Shown in pieces: positions 1 through 6,959 of a DNA stretch of 64,000 nucleotides; within the stretch, counting starts at the first letter, position 1, and the number at the start of each line of letters is the position of its first letter. The notes under the pieces were generated by a model. It had not been told where the DNA came from. It searched no databases and saw nothing but the letters and a program-made list of their open reading frames with translations. Position numbers and translations under genes: made by a program. The stretch comes from Nostoc flagelliforme FACHB-838 (GTDB lineage Bacteria; Cyanobacteriota; Cyanobacteriia; Cyanobacteriales; Nostocaceae). Where the stretch lies: assembly GCF_014698065.1 (NCBI RefSeq), contig NZ_JACJSI010000031.1:1-64000 (forward strand), given 5' to 3'.

Positions 1-162
1 TAATGCTTGATAATCTCCAGTGCTGGCTTTTCGTTGCAGCCATAGGTTGATTGTGTTTCGACTGATTTGAAAAACTTGCGCTGCTTCCGTTTTGTTCATC
101 CCGTCTAACTCTATTGCCTGAATTACCTTCTGGCGTAAGTCGTAACTGTAAGGTTTTGGCAT
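1..162 (-). CDS. IS630-type transposase, N-terminal HTH part (runs off left edge)
   Basis: The minus strand reads an open frame of 54 codons from the ATG at 162 to the window edge. It begins MPKPYSYDLRQKVIQAIE and continues into NKTEAAQVFQISRNTINLWL, the helix-turn-helix that opens IS630-family transposases. A purine-rich AAGGAAAG sits just upstream of the ATG, which favours it over an in-frame ATG nine codons earlier at 189. The catalytic DDE part lies outside the window, so neither completeness nor activity can be judged. The broken gene on its right suggests that the element interrupted a host gene. Confidence 0.8.
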   Translation of the reverse strand, partial: MPKPYSYDLRQKVIQAIELDGMNKTEAAQVFQISRNTINLWLQRKASTGDYQAL

Positions 163-257
163 GAGCTTTCCTTGAGCTGAACGCTTCATCTGTATCTAGT
201 TTTACTTTACTCACTAATTATACTGTTTGTCCTAACCGCCTTGGCGCTTGCTATACT

Positions 258-452
258 ACAAATAATCTGAAATTAGAGCCAGCATTGGCATATAAATTAC
301 AGAGTATGGGGCTAATTAATTTAGAAGGCGATGTCTACGACGGGCTACGCCTACGCAGTACTGTTGCGTGTGAATTATATCGTTTATATTTTCGAGAATA
401 TCTGAATAAAAGTGAGAGTTTAAATAATAATTGTATTGAACAGTTGTTTTAA
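258..452 (+). pseudogene. 3' remnant of an AAA-like (AAA_35-type) gene next to the IS
   Basis: A frame ending at the stop at 450-452 encodes LEPALAYKLQSMGLINLEG and, further on, CELYRLYFREYL. This resembles the end of cyanobacterial AAA-like domain proteins, which close with a 'GLV..CELYRLYFRE'-type segment. It has no start codon and abuts the transposase end, so it looks like the 3' stub of an interrupted gene. A short interspersed repeat (about 328-356) lies inside the reading frame and adds an arginine-rich insert without shifting it. The family assignment rests on remembered motif similarity only. Confidence 0.5.
328..356 (+). repeat. Short interspersed repeat, copy 1 (GCGATGTCTACGACGGGC type)
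   Basis: A segment beginning GCGATGTCTACGACGGGC and ending CTACGCCTACGC recurs in the window at 1034-1064, as a diverged inverted copy at 13031-13062, and as a modified palindromic copy inside the hybrid kinase near 15535-15590. This copy lies inside the AAA-like gene remnant without changing its frame. Confidence 0.7.
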
Positions 453-488
453 CGTAAAATTAAACCTGGTAGCACAACGCGAGATTTC

Positions 489-761
489 ATGGCCATAAAG
501 TTTATTCTGAGCGACTATGTTGACCGAGCGATCGCCCAGGCAATTTATGACAAGTTAGAAGATGGTACATTTACAGGTAGAATTCCTGTTTGCAAAGGAG
601 TGATAGCCTTTGCATCGACTTTGCGTGAGTGTGAGAATGAATTACGCTCAACGCTGGAAGACTGGATTTTGCTTGGGTTAAAGCTGGGACATTCTTTACC
701 AATAATTGATAATATTGACCTCAACAAGGAGCCGACTCTTGAGCCGATGGACACCCTGTAA
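489..761 (+). CDS. hicB: HicB-family antitoxin
   Basis: A 90-residue protein with the HicB partial RNase-H-like fold pattern. The segment DGTFTGRIPVCKGVIAFA is followed by a helix rich in E/L (TLRECENELRSTLEDWI) and ends SLPIIDN, as HicB antitoxins with the conserved 'tleeA..L...l..wl' region do. It should bind and inhibit the mRNA-interferase HicA encoded next. The 3' end overlaps the hicA start by 23 bp, giving a translationally coupled pair in the hicB-hicA order common in cyanobacteria. No C-terminal DNA-binding domain is present, so autoregulation would need another determinant. Confidence 0.85.
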   Translation: MAIKFILSDYVDRAIAQAIYDKLEDGTFTGRIPVCKGVIAFASTLRECENELRSTLEDWILLGLKLGHSLPIIDNIDLNKEPTLEPMDTL

Positions 762-969
762 GCGTCGGGATTTTGTGAATAAATTACGACGGATTGGGTT
801 TGAGGGGCCTTACTCTGGAACAAGGCACCAATTTATGGTTTACGCGCAACATCGGCTAACTATTCCCTCTAATGATGAGTATTCTGTACCACAATTGCGG
901 CTGATGATTCGGGAAATTGAGGTTATTCTAGAGCGGGAAATCACGCTAGAAGAATGGAATAGCCTTTAA
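739..969 (+). CDS. hicA: HicA-family mRNA interferase toxin
   Basis: Encodes about 76 residues: an N-terminal PCKRRDFVNKLRRIGF, the segment GTRHQFMVY with the catalytic HicA histidine, and IPSNDEYSVPQLRLMIREIE at the C-terminus. HicA toxins are double-stranded-RNA-binding-like mRNA endonucleases neutralised by HicB. The TTG at 739 is chosen as start because AAGGAG lies 7 bases upstream and homologues begin at this point. An upstream TTG at 706 would add eleven unusual residues. The overlap with hicB implies coupling. The toxin looks intact, so the pair may be active. Confidence 0.85.
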   Translation: MSRWTPCKRRDFVNKLRRIGFEGPYSGTRHQFMVYAQHRLTIPSNDEYSVPQLRLMIREIEVILEREITLEEWNSL

Positions 970-1033
970 GATTTGCCTAGAAGCGATGTCTGACGATAAC
1001 AGCGATCGCTTGTCGATTTACACTTTAAAGTAG

Positions 1034-1064
1034 AGCCATGTCTCCGACGGGCTACGCCTACGCC
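1034..1064 (+). repeat. Short interspersed repeat, copy 2
   Basis: The sequence GCCATGTCTCCGACGGGC followed by CTACGCCTACGCC matches the 328-356 copy with a few changes. It lies in the gene-free stretch after hicA. Confidence 0.65.
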
Positions 1065-1140
1065 AGCTTTTGGCTCAATGATATACCAAAATGAATGCGT
1101 GAATTACTCAAATGAGTAAGCAAACTGGGGTTTAAGAAAG

Positions 1141-1386
1141 TAAAAGCTGCTTTTGTTTGCGGAAAACACCAAAATGCGAGATTAAAAGCTGCTTTTGTTT
1201 GCGGAAAACACTAAAATGCGAGATTAAAAGCTGCTTTTGAAGAAGTAAAAGCTGCTTTTGCTTGCGGAAAACACTAAAATGTGAGATAAAAAGCTGCTTT
1301 GAAAGAAGTAAAAGCTGCTTTTGTTTGTGGAAAACACTAAAATGTGAGATAAAAAGCTGCTTTTGAAGAAGTAAAAGCTGCTTTTG
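1141..1386. repeat. Tandem array of AAAAGCTGCTTTT palindromes on a 21-bp lattice
   Basis: The near-palindrome AAAAGC-T-GCTTTT starts at 1142, 1184, 1226, 1247, 1289, 1310, 1352 and 1373. The intervals are 42, 42, 21, 42, 21, 42 and 21 bp, all multiples of 21. Long units carry a TTGCGGAAAACACTAAAATG spacer and short units carry GAAGAAG. All frames contain stops, so it is not coding. The rest of the 970-1602 gap holds a repeat copy at 1034 and the direct repeat at 1435. Confidence 0.9.
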
Positions 1387-1434
1387 AATAGTAATCAGGC
1401 ATTTTTGCTTAATTAAATATGAATTTTAGTCTGG

Positions 1435-1510
1435 GCGATCGCTCTTTTCAGTTTTATTACGGTACGCTTTGCACAAAACTAGCTTATTCTGGATTTGGGG
1501 GAGGCGATCG
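1435..1510 (+). repeat. Direct repeat flanking the DUF433/DUF5615 pair, left copy
   Basis: The stretch from GCGATCGCTCTTTTCAG to GAGGCGATCG is repeated at 2300-2398 with about 24 bp missing here. The right copy contains the stop and last codons of the STAND-TPR gene. On the minus strand this copy reads LPPNPE-stop, a second version of that gene's tail. Confidence 0.7.
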
Positions 1511-1602
1511 CTTATGGGTTTACAATCAGAAATAGAGCGCTAGGCTTTACAATATCATCATTGCACCTTAGAGCGATGAAAAAGATTTTGGAGCGATCGT
1601 TT

Positions 1603-1833
1603 ATGTTAGGTCTGGAGAGAATTACATTTGACCCTAGCATTATGGCTGGACAAGCTTGCATTCGGGGAATGCGAATTCCAGTTTCTTTAGTGGTAAATTT
1701 GGTAGCTCATGGAAAGCTTATAGAAGAAATTTTAAAAGAATATCCTGATTTAGAAGCAGAAGATATTCGTCAATCTCTTCTTTATGCAGCGTGGTTGACT
1801 CAAGAACGGGTTTATACCTTCAAAATTGCTTAA
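1603..1833 (+). CDS. DUF433 family antitoxin-like protein
   Basis: About 76 residues beginning MLGLERITFDPSIMAGQACI, then RGMRIPVSLVVNLVAHG, and ending YAAWLTQERV. This is the DUF433 winged-HTH domain, generally treated as the antitoxin/DNA-binding partner of PIN-like DUF5615 toxins. The ATG at 1603 is chosen because GGAG lies 9 bases upstream and family members begin here. An open frame extends upstream to about 1495, but that peptide has no family resemblance and falls in repeat sequence. It is 9 bp ahead of the PIN-like gene, so the two are almost certainly co-transcribed. Confidence 0.85.
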   Translation: MLGLERITFDPSIMAGQACIRGMRIPVSLVVNLVAHGKLIEEILKEYPDLEAEDIRQSLLYAAWLTQERVYTFKIA

Positions 1834-1842
1834 CAAGTAATA

Positions 1843-2205
1843 ATGAAGTTTTTGGCAGATATGGGAATTTCACTACGCACTGTAACTTGGTTGCGTGGTG
1901 CTGGTTATGATATAGTGCATTTGCGCGATGAAGGTTTGCAAAGACTACCAGATAATGAGATTTTAATTAAAGCCCGTACAGAAGGAAGAATTTTATTAAC
2001 TATAGATTTAGATTTTGCCCAGCTTTTAGCCGTGAGTGGGGATAGTTTACCCAGTGTGATTTTGTTTAGGTTGGGGAACGAAAATTATGATGCAATTAAT
2101 GAACGGTTGACTCAAGTTTTGAGTGAATGCCAGGAAGATTTAGAGTTAGGGGCAATTATTTCTGTAAGTAATGAAACTTTCCGAGTGAGGCGATTGCCTA
2201 TATAA
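1843..2205 (+). CDS. DUF5615 PIN-like protein, putative toxin
   Basis: 120 residues with the DUF5615 layout. MKFLADMGIS opens with the first acidic residue of the PIN-like active site, GYDIVHLRDEGL follows, and ILLTIDLDFAQLL carries the second acidic cluster. Members are predicted metal-dependent ribonucleases paired with DUF433 proteins. The full length and intact acidic residues suggest an active product. The pair lies between two direct repeats (1435-1510 and 2300-2398), which suggests that it arrived as a cassette or that its surroundings were duplicated. Confidence 0.85.
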   Translation: MKFLADMGISLRTVTWLRGAGYDIVHLRDEGLQRLPDNEILIKARTEGRILLTIDLDFAQLLAVSGDSLPSVILFRLGNENYDAINERLTQVLSECQEDLELGAIISVSNETFRVRRLPI

Positions 2206-2299
2206 AAATAGGCTTGGGTTAAGGCTAAAAACTAAAACTGGCGTAGGTTGGGAAACCTCATTTTACCTCAGAGTTTAGAACACGAAAGTCCGAGTTAAA

Positions 2300-2398
2300 G
2301 CGATCGTGCTTTTCAGTTTTATCACGGTAAACTCTGCACAAAACCTGTAAATTCATATCCCTCTGTAGTCTATTCTTGATTTGGGGAAAGGCGATCGC
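2300..2398 (+). repeat. Direct repeat flanking the DUF433/DUF5615 pair, right copy
   Basis: Partner of 1435-1510, sharing the CTTTTCAGTTTTAT core, GCACAAAAC and the TTGGGG..GGCGATCGC end. It overlaps the 3' end of the STAND-TPR gene. Confidence 0.7.
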
Positions 2399-4202
2399 GC
2401 AAATCTGCTAAATTTTCACGCACAGCAATAGTATTGGGATGATTCACGCCTAACCTCTGCTCAAAAATATCTAAAGCTTGGATGTAAAGGGGTTCAGCTT
2501 CGCTGTATCTGCCTTGGAAGTAGTAGAGTAACGCTAGGTTGTTGAGGCTAAGTGCGACAGAGGGATGTTCTTCTCCCCGCAGCAGGCGCAATAGTGCTAA
2601 AGCTTGGATGTAAAGGGGTTCGGCTTCGCTGTATCTGCCTTGGGAACGGTATAGTTCTGCTAGGTTGTTGAGGCTAAGTGCGACAGAGGGATGTTCTTCT
2701 CCCAGCAGCAGGTGCCTGAGTCCTAAGGCTTGGATGCAAAGGGGTTCGGCTTCGCTGTATCTGCCTTGGAAGTAGTAGAGTTCTGCTAAGTTGTTCAGGC
2801 TAGTGGCGACAGATGGATGTTCATCTCCCAGCAGCTTGCGGTAGAGTGCTAAAGCTTGGATGTAAAGGGGTTCGGCTTCGCTGTATTTGCCTTGGGAGTT
2901 GTAGAGATGCGCTAGGTTGTTGAGGTTAGTGGCGACAGATGGATGTTCTTCTCCCAATCGCTTTTTAGCGACTTCTAGACATTGTTCATACCAGGGTAAA
3001 GCTAGGTTATATAATCCCTGACCTTTATAAAATGTAGCGTTGCCGTAGAAAGGCCAAAGTAAATCATCATCGCTGACGTATTCAATGAGATGATTCGCTA
3101 CTTCAGCTATATGAGGAATGGCGGGAGAAACGGCGGTGATTTGCTGAAGGGTGGGTGTTTCAGGAATATCTTGGCCAACTCTTACCATTACCCGACAAAG
3201 CGATCGCTTTAATTCCTCTGCTTGCTCTAAACCTGTAAGCTTATATTGAAAAAACTCCCTCAGCAGTGGATGTAGTTGATAAACTCCCTCATCTTTGCGC
3301 TGAAGTAAATGCAAATTCAACAACTTATCATCTCTAATTTCCTCTAACTCTCCCTCGTATTCCTCTATTACAGACTGTTCCACCAACTTCCAAGGTATAG
3401 GTGCGGCGGCAAATAAACTCAGCAAACAACCAAGCTGCTTATCGCCGTCCTCTAATTCCTGCCAACTCAACTCAAAGGCTGCTAACACACCCCGTTGTGC
3501 TGTCATATCGGCTTCGGGTTTAACAAGTCCGAGTTGTTCTAGTCGTTTGTTCTCCAAACGCCGCAACATTTCTGTGAAAGATAAATCCTGTTTTCGCGCC
3601 AAATATCGCCCGACTAATTCCAAACCTAAAGGCAAATATCCCAACCACTCACACAACTGATTTGCAACAGCCAATTCTTGCTCAATTCGCTGTGGTGTTT
3701 CTTTAAAAAATGACTTTAATAACTCCAGCGCTGCTTCTGGTTGCAATACATCTAGAGATAATTCCTTTATAGATGCTCCTAAGTGTTGGCGTGTGGTAAT
3801 CAACACTTTAAACCGGGAAGATAACGAGGGTAAGTAAGGCTTAACTTGTTGATATTCTCCAACATCGTCTAAAACTAGCAGCACATCACCTTCGCGCCAA
3901 AGCCGAAAGCAGTATTGCACTTGGGTGAGTAAATCGAAATCTTCTAGTGGGTTTAAGTCAAGCTGCGTTCTGGCAAACTGCACAATTTGAATGCCCACAT
4001 CTCCAGCCTTTGCCAACAACCAGCAAATTCCACCCTTGTAAGTTTCATGGTGAGCCTTTGCATATTGTAAAGCCAGTTCTGTTTTACCCAGTCCACCCAT
4101 GCCAGCGATCGCAGCAATTGCCACCTGATTATTTTCCTGCAACATCTGGTAGAGGTTTTGCAATTCAGCTTCACGCCCGACAAATTTCACCACCCTACTC
4201 AA
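2370..4202 (-). CDS. STAND (NB-ARC) NTPase with kinesin-light-chain-type TPR repeats, main part of a split gene
   Basis: 610 residues from a TTG at 4202. FVGREAEL precedes the P-loop GMGGLGKTELA (about residues 34-44), and VLLVLDDV is the Walker B strand near residue 110, followed by a winged-helix region. From about residue 385 there are four nearly identical 42-residue TPRs (HPSVATNLNNLA..YSEAEPLYIQAL) and a partial fifth, whose DNA forms 126-bp tandem repeats. STAND proteins are signal-activated NTPases used in regulation or conflict systems. The TPRs are the likely sensor. The upstream ORF at 4269-4700 is in the same frame, separated only by a TGA at 4271-4269, and no ribosome site precedes the TTG. 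One ancestral gene has probably been broken. Confidence 0.85.
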   Translation of the reverse strand: MSRVVKFVGREAELQNLYQMLQENNQVAIAAIAGMGGLGKTELALQYAKAHHETYKGGICWLLAKAGDVGIQIVQFARTQLDLNPLEDFDLLTQVQYCFRLWREGDVLLVLDDVGEYQQVKPYLPSLSSRFKVLITTRQHLGASIKELSLDVLQPEAALELLKSFFKETPQRIEQELAVANQLCEWLGYLPLGLELVGRYLARKQDLSFTEMLRRLENKRLEQLGLVKPEADMTAQRGVLAAFELSWQELEDGDKQLGCLLSLFAAAPIPWKLVEQSVIEEYEGELEEIRDDKLLNLHLLQRKDEGVYQLHPLLREFFQYKLTGLEQAEELKRSLCRVMVRVGQDIPETPTLQQITAVSPAIPHIAEVANHLIEYVSDDDLLWPFYGNATFYKGQGLYNLALPWYEQCLEVAKKRLGEEHPSVATNLNNLAHLYNSQGKYSEAEPLYIQALALYRKLLGDEHPSVATSLNNLAELYYFQGRYSEAEPLCIQALGLRHLLLGEEHPSVALSLNNLAELYRSQGRYSEAEPLYIQALALLRLLRGEEHPSVALSLNNLALLYYFQGRYSEAEPLYIQALDIFEQRLGVNHPNTIAVRENLADLRDRLSPNQE

Positions 4203-4268
4203 GGGTAAATTTTGCGGTGTTTCAGTAGAGGGATTTAACTTTACCTGTTCCTCAACAGGCGGGTACAG

Positions 4269-4700
4269 TCAGAAGTTATTAGTACCAGTGAAAGTATTTC
4301 CCTGAAAGACGTTTTTAATAGAGTCAGCTAACTTTGTAGAATTGATGACGGTTGCGGGTTGCAAGTTTAGTCCATTGGCTAACGCCTGGACTTTAGGCGC
4401 TTGGGGATCAGCATTTGCGGCTGCTTCCACTTCTCGCACAGATTGAGCAATTTCGGTATCTGCATCTGCTGCTGCTTTTAACTCCAGCACTGCTTGCCCA
4501 TAATCTAACGGCTGCTGTAGATTTTGCTGTGTTGCATCCGCTAACAAAGGTAACTTATTTTTATTATGTAGCTGTTCGATTAACTCACGACTTTTGTCTA
4601 ATGCAACTTCCCCAAGCTTTTCGCCAGTTTTTTCTAGAGCTTTAGTTAAAACTATAGTAGCGATCGCTGTTGCAACTGCTGTTAATGTTACAGGTTCCAT
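4269..4700 (-). CDS. N-terminal effector/associated domain of the split STAND gene
   Basis: 143 residues starting MEPVTLTAVATAIATIVLTK, an opening typical of cyanobacterial NB-ARC/NACHT-TPR proteins. A helical region rich in A, E and L and a polar tail ending TFTGTNNF follow. Its TGA is followed in frame by LYPPVEEQVKLNPSTETPQN and then the NTPase domain. That linker is what a continuous protein would have. The piece is therefore probably the N-terminus of a 776-codon gene rather than an independent protein. If the stop is real it could still be made as a free domain. Confidence 0.7.
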   Translation of the reverse strand: MEPVTLTAVATAIATIVLTKALEKTGEKLGEVALDKSRELIEQLHNKNKLPLLADATQQNLQQPLDYGQAVLELKAAADADTEIAQSVREVEAAANADPQAPKVQALANGLNLQPATVINSTKLADSIKNVFQGNTFTGTNNF

Positions 4701-4890
4701 AATTTAGTAATAAAATATGACATCGCACAGGGAGATACAAATGCAGTTCTGTATATTCGGAAATATATCACACATATTTAGTTGATATTTTGCACTCTAA
4801 CAAACCCCTACCCCTTTCCATTCCTTACAATGAAAAGGGGTTTTATTCACTTTCCTTCTTGAGGGAATCTCAAAGTCAACACACCAACTG

Positions 4891-5580
4891 ATGCATGATA
4901 CCCAACTGCTACCACGCATTAATGCCACAGCCAAAAGAGAAAATGGTAAACAATATTATGTAGATGCCAAAGGAAATCGCTTTCCCAGCGTAACTACAAT
5001 ACTTAATGCCACCAAATCACAAGCAGACAGAGACAGATTATTAAACTGGAAAACGCGTGTTGGTACAGAAGAAGCTACCCGCATTACTACAAGTGCTAGT
5101 CGGCGGGGAACCCAAACACACAAACAAATTGAGCGCTACCTTCTTGGACAAAACCCAGTTTGTCCCGAAGTGAGTCGCCCTTATTGGGAGAGTATCAAGC
5201 CAGTTTTAGAACAAATCGACACAGTTAGACTGGTGGAAGGCTCTGTTTTTCATCATAATTTGAGCTATTCTGGCAAAGTTGATTGTATTGCCAGTTATCA
5301 AGGTATACCCTGTATTTGTGAGTGGAAAACAGCAGACAAACCCAAAGGTTCAATTGAGCATTTATATGAACATCCACTGCAACTTACGGCGTACATAGGA
5401 GCAGCTAACGAGTATTATCAAGATTATGGCATTCAGCTAAACCACGCTCTCTTGGTAGTAGCGATTCCAGAAATGCCAGCAGAAGTATTTTGGTTTGAAT
5501 CAGCAGTCATTAAAGATTACTGGGAGCAGTGGGAAAAAAGAGTTGCTGAATATTGGGAACGCAGAAGCGTTTGGGGTTAA
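4891..5580 (+). CDS. PD-(D/E)XK (MGME1-like) exonuclease
   Basis: 229 residues from the ATG at 4891. A conserved N-terminal PSVTTILNATKS leads to SRRGTQTHKQIERYL, then SYSGKVDCIASYQGIPCICE with Asp131, and EWKTADKPKG supplying the E-x-K of the PD-(D/E)XK active site. A Q-rich helix (HPLQLTAYIGAA) follows, as in RecB/Cas4/MGME1-type nucleases. These enzymes degrade single-stranded or flapped DNA with Mg2+. The gene stands alone on the plus strand, next to the divergent STAND gene, with a terminator-like hairpin 125 bp downstream. A role in repair or in defence is equally possible. Confidence 0.8.
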   Translation: MHDTQLLPRINATAKRENGKQYYVDAKGNRFPSVTTILNATKSQADRDRLLNWKTRVGTEEATRITTSASRRGTQTHKQIERYLLGQNPVCPEVSRPYWESIKPVLEQIDTVRLVEGSVFHHNLSYSGKVDCIASYQGIPCICEWKTADKPKGSIEHLYEHPLQLTAYIGAANEYYQDYGIQLNHALLVVAIPEMPAEVFWFESAVIKDYWEQWEKRVAEYWERRSVWG

Positions 5581-5689
5581 TCAGTAGGATTGCATAATTA
5601 CCAAAAGATTGCATTTCGTAACGTGAAGTAAATTTTCACGAGTAGTAACAATAAGCAATCTAACCTACGCGATATGCAACCTATTATTG

Positions 5690-5803
5690 GAACCCCTCTC
5701 CAAACCTCTCCCCGAAACGGAGAGAGGCTTTTTTTCTTGCTCCCCTTCCCTTGTAGAGAAGGGGCTGGGGGTTAGGTTTGAGATAAAGTCGCACACGGCG
5801 TTA
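5690..5803. repeat. Interspersed repeat of the 'cctctccccgaaacggagagagg' family, copy 1
   Basis: The stretch from GGAACCCCTCTCCAAACC through GAGAAGGGGCTGGGGGTTAG to GCACACGGCG is found again at 43383-43500 with high identity, and in shortened inverted form at 43018-43088. Each full copy contains two G/C-rich palindromes. It is a mobile or amplified non-coding repeat, not a gene. Confidence 0.8.
5705..5735 (+). terminator. Intrinsic terminator-like hairpin within the repeat
   Basis: CCTCTCCCCG (5705-5714) pairs with CGGAGAGAGG (5718-5727) across an AAA loop with one mismatch, followed by C and seven T residues. It lies downstream of the PD-(D/E)XK gene on the same strand. The copy of this repeat at 43.4 kb has lost the T-run. 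Confidence 0.55.
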
Positions 5804-5806
5804 ACC

Positions 5807-6253
5807 TTATAATGGCAAGACAGTAATTAACCCAGAAAATCTAGCAAAATCACTTGTGTTGTGAGTGAGTAACTGAGGAATGCCATAAACTAGCATTGTG
5901 GCGACAATATTTGCATCATGAACTTGCTTACCACCAATAGTAATTTGCTCCATAAGCGTCAGTAACCTTTTTGTAACTTGAGAACTATCTTCAGCCACCC
6001 GAAAGCGGTTATAGAAATAGCGGAGATCCTGAATTACTACTGCAATGGGTAGTGGGTTGACAAACTGTTGCGGACGGGTAAGGGTAGCCAAATATTCCCG
6101 CAATATTTGTCGGCTAATCCACAACTCAACCCCTGCATCATAAAAATCTTGGATAGCCTCCATAGCAGCTTGGTGAAATGGAGACTGAATCTGACTAGCG
6201 TACACCAAGATATTTGTGTCTAGAAAAACAGGATCACCGTCCCCAATCACCAT
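5807..6253 (-). CDS. VapC-type PIN-domain ribonuclease toxin
   Basis: About 148 residues. PVFLDTNILVYAS carries the first catalytic Asp, RQILREYLATLTRP the Glu, and VHDANIVATMLVYG and THNTSDFARF the C-terminal acidic residues, so all four PIN positions are present. The ATG at 6253 is preferred over the one at 6265 because GAGG lies 6 bases upstream of it. It overlaps the upstream antitoxin gene by about 20 bp, as expected for a coupled toxin-antitoxin operon. It should cleave RNA when not bound by the antitoxin. Confidence 0.85.
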   Translation of the reverse strand: MVIGDGDPVFLDTNILVYASQIQSPFHQAAMEAIQDFYDAGVELWISRQILREYLATLTRPQQFVNPLPIAVVIQDLRYFYNRFRVAEDSSQVTKRLLTLMEQITIGGKQVHDANIVATMLVYGIPQLLTHNTSDFARFSGLITVLPL

Positions 6254-6476
6254 ACATATCCTCACGTCTTAAAGAAAGATTTTCAGGCCAAGGGCCATAA
6301 TTATGCACAGGAAAGTTTAGAGGAGGACGCTTTTCTTTCTTCTCTGCTTTCTCTGCCAAAGGCTTTTCATCAATTACTATTACCACTTGATGTTCACCCT
6401 CTGGAATATCCAATGGTAATTGTGCAGTAATCTTACCATCTTTTGTAACCGTGGCAATTGTTTCTATACTTTTCAT
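6234..6476 (-). CDS. Antitoxin of the PIN toxin pair
   Basis: 80 residues. The N-terminus MKSIETIATVTKDGKITAQL is followed by PEGEHQVVIVIDE, a compact beta pattern typical of small cyanobacterial VapB-like antitoxins, then a charged linker and a C-terminal tail with LSLRREDMYGDWGR that would wrap the toxin. It is immediately upstream of and overlaps the PIN gene. It is closely similar to the protein at 6574-6810 over the first 40 residues but not in the linker, so the two arose by duplication and may have different toxin specificity. Confidence 0.8.
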   Translation of the reverse strand: MKSIETIATVTKDGKITAQLPLDIPEGEHQVVIVIDEKPLAEKAEKKEKRPPLNFPVHNYGPWPENLSLRREDMYGDWGR

Positions 6477-6506
6477 ACTTACTATTTATATTCGATTAAT
6501 ACATCA

Positions 6507-6572
6507 CTAATTGGTGAAAGATTTGGACACATTTGCATAAACGAAAATATTCGTATAGATAAATACACGATT
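6507..6572 (-). pseudogene. N-terminal remnant of a second PIN toxin
   Basis: Immediately downstream of the duplicated antitoxin, one minus-strand frame reads VFIYTNIFVYANVSKSFTN and stops at 6509-6507. It lines up with VFLDTNILVYAS of the intact toxin, including position relative to the antitoxin stop. The first catalytic Asp is replaced by Tyr, and the frame ends after about 20 residues. This is a deletion-truncated second toxin gene too short for ordinary gene callers. Confidence 0.65.
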
Positions 6573-6573
6573 A

Positions 6574-6810
6574 TTAGTCGTTTGTATAAAGGTCTTCTCT
6601 ACGGAAAGTTAAACTTTCCGAGACTAATCCTACAGGATAGGCGTAAAATTGGAGATGCGCTTTCTTTTCTTTATTCTCTGTTTTCTCAGTTAAAAGGTTT
6701 TCATCAATTACTATTACCACCTGATGCTCACCCTCTGCAATATCCAATGGTAATTGCGCTGTAATCTTACCATCTTTGGTAACTGTAGCAATTGTTTCTA
6801 TACTTTTCAT
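6574..6810 (-). CDS. Orphan duplicate antitoxin
   Basis: 78 residues starting MKSIETIATVTKDGKITAQL, nearly the same as the 6234-6476 product through the VVIVIDE segment. It then has its own linker and a tail LTFRREDLYTND. GGAGGAATAAG precedes the ATG (6810), a strong ribosome site. Its former toxin partner is reduced to the stub at 6507-6572. It could act as a spare antitoxin against the neighbouring PIN toxin or against a homologue elsewhere. No frame damage is visible. Confidence 0.8.
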   Translation of the reverse strand: MKSIETIATVTKDGKITAQLPLDIAEGEHQVVIVIDENLLTEKTENKEKKAHLQFYAYPVGLVSESLTFRREDLYTND

Positions 6811-6833
6811 CTTATTCCTCCTTATTCAAAGTA

Positions 6834-6958
6834 ACTGGGGGACTGGGGATTAGGGACTAGTGATTGGGCTGAAGATGTAGAGGGACAGGAAGCAAGCAGA
6901 AGAATGAAAACTTCTTCTTTCCTCACCAGTACCCAGTACCCAGTCCCCAGTCCCCTTT
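6834..6958. repeat. Heptamer-type repeats (ctggggact / cccagtacc)
   Basis: Runs such as ACTGGGGGACTGGGGATTAG and, on the other side, AGTACCCAGTACCCAGTCCC are short-period repeats of the STRR kind typical of heterocystous cyanobacteria. They fill the gap between the antitoxin and DUF790 genes. Similar runs are at 9708-9748, 10612-10640, 12030-12050 and 25579-25627. Confidence 0.65.
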
Positions 6959-6959
6959 T

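Noticed and set aside
1141..1386. CRISPR array
   Set aside because: The units are palindromic with two alternating lengths and the spacers are themselves repeated, so there are no unique spacers and no cas genes.
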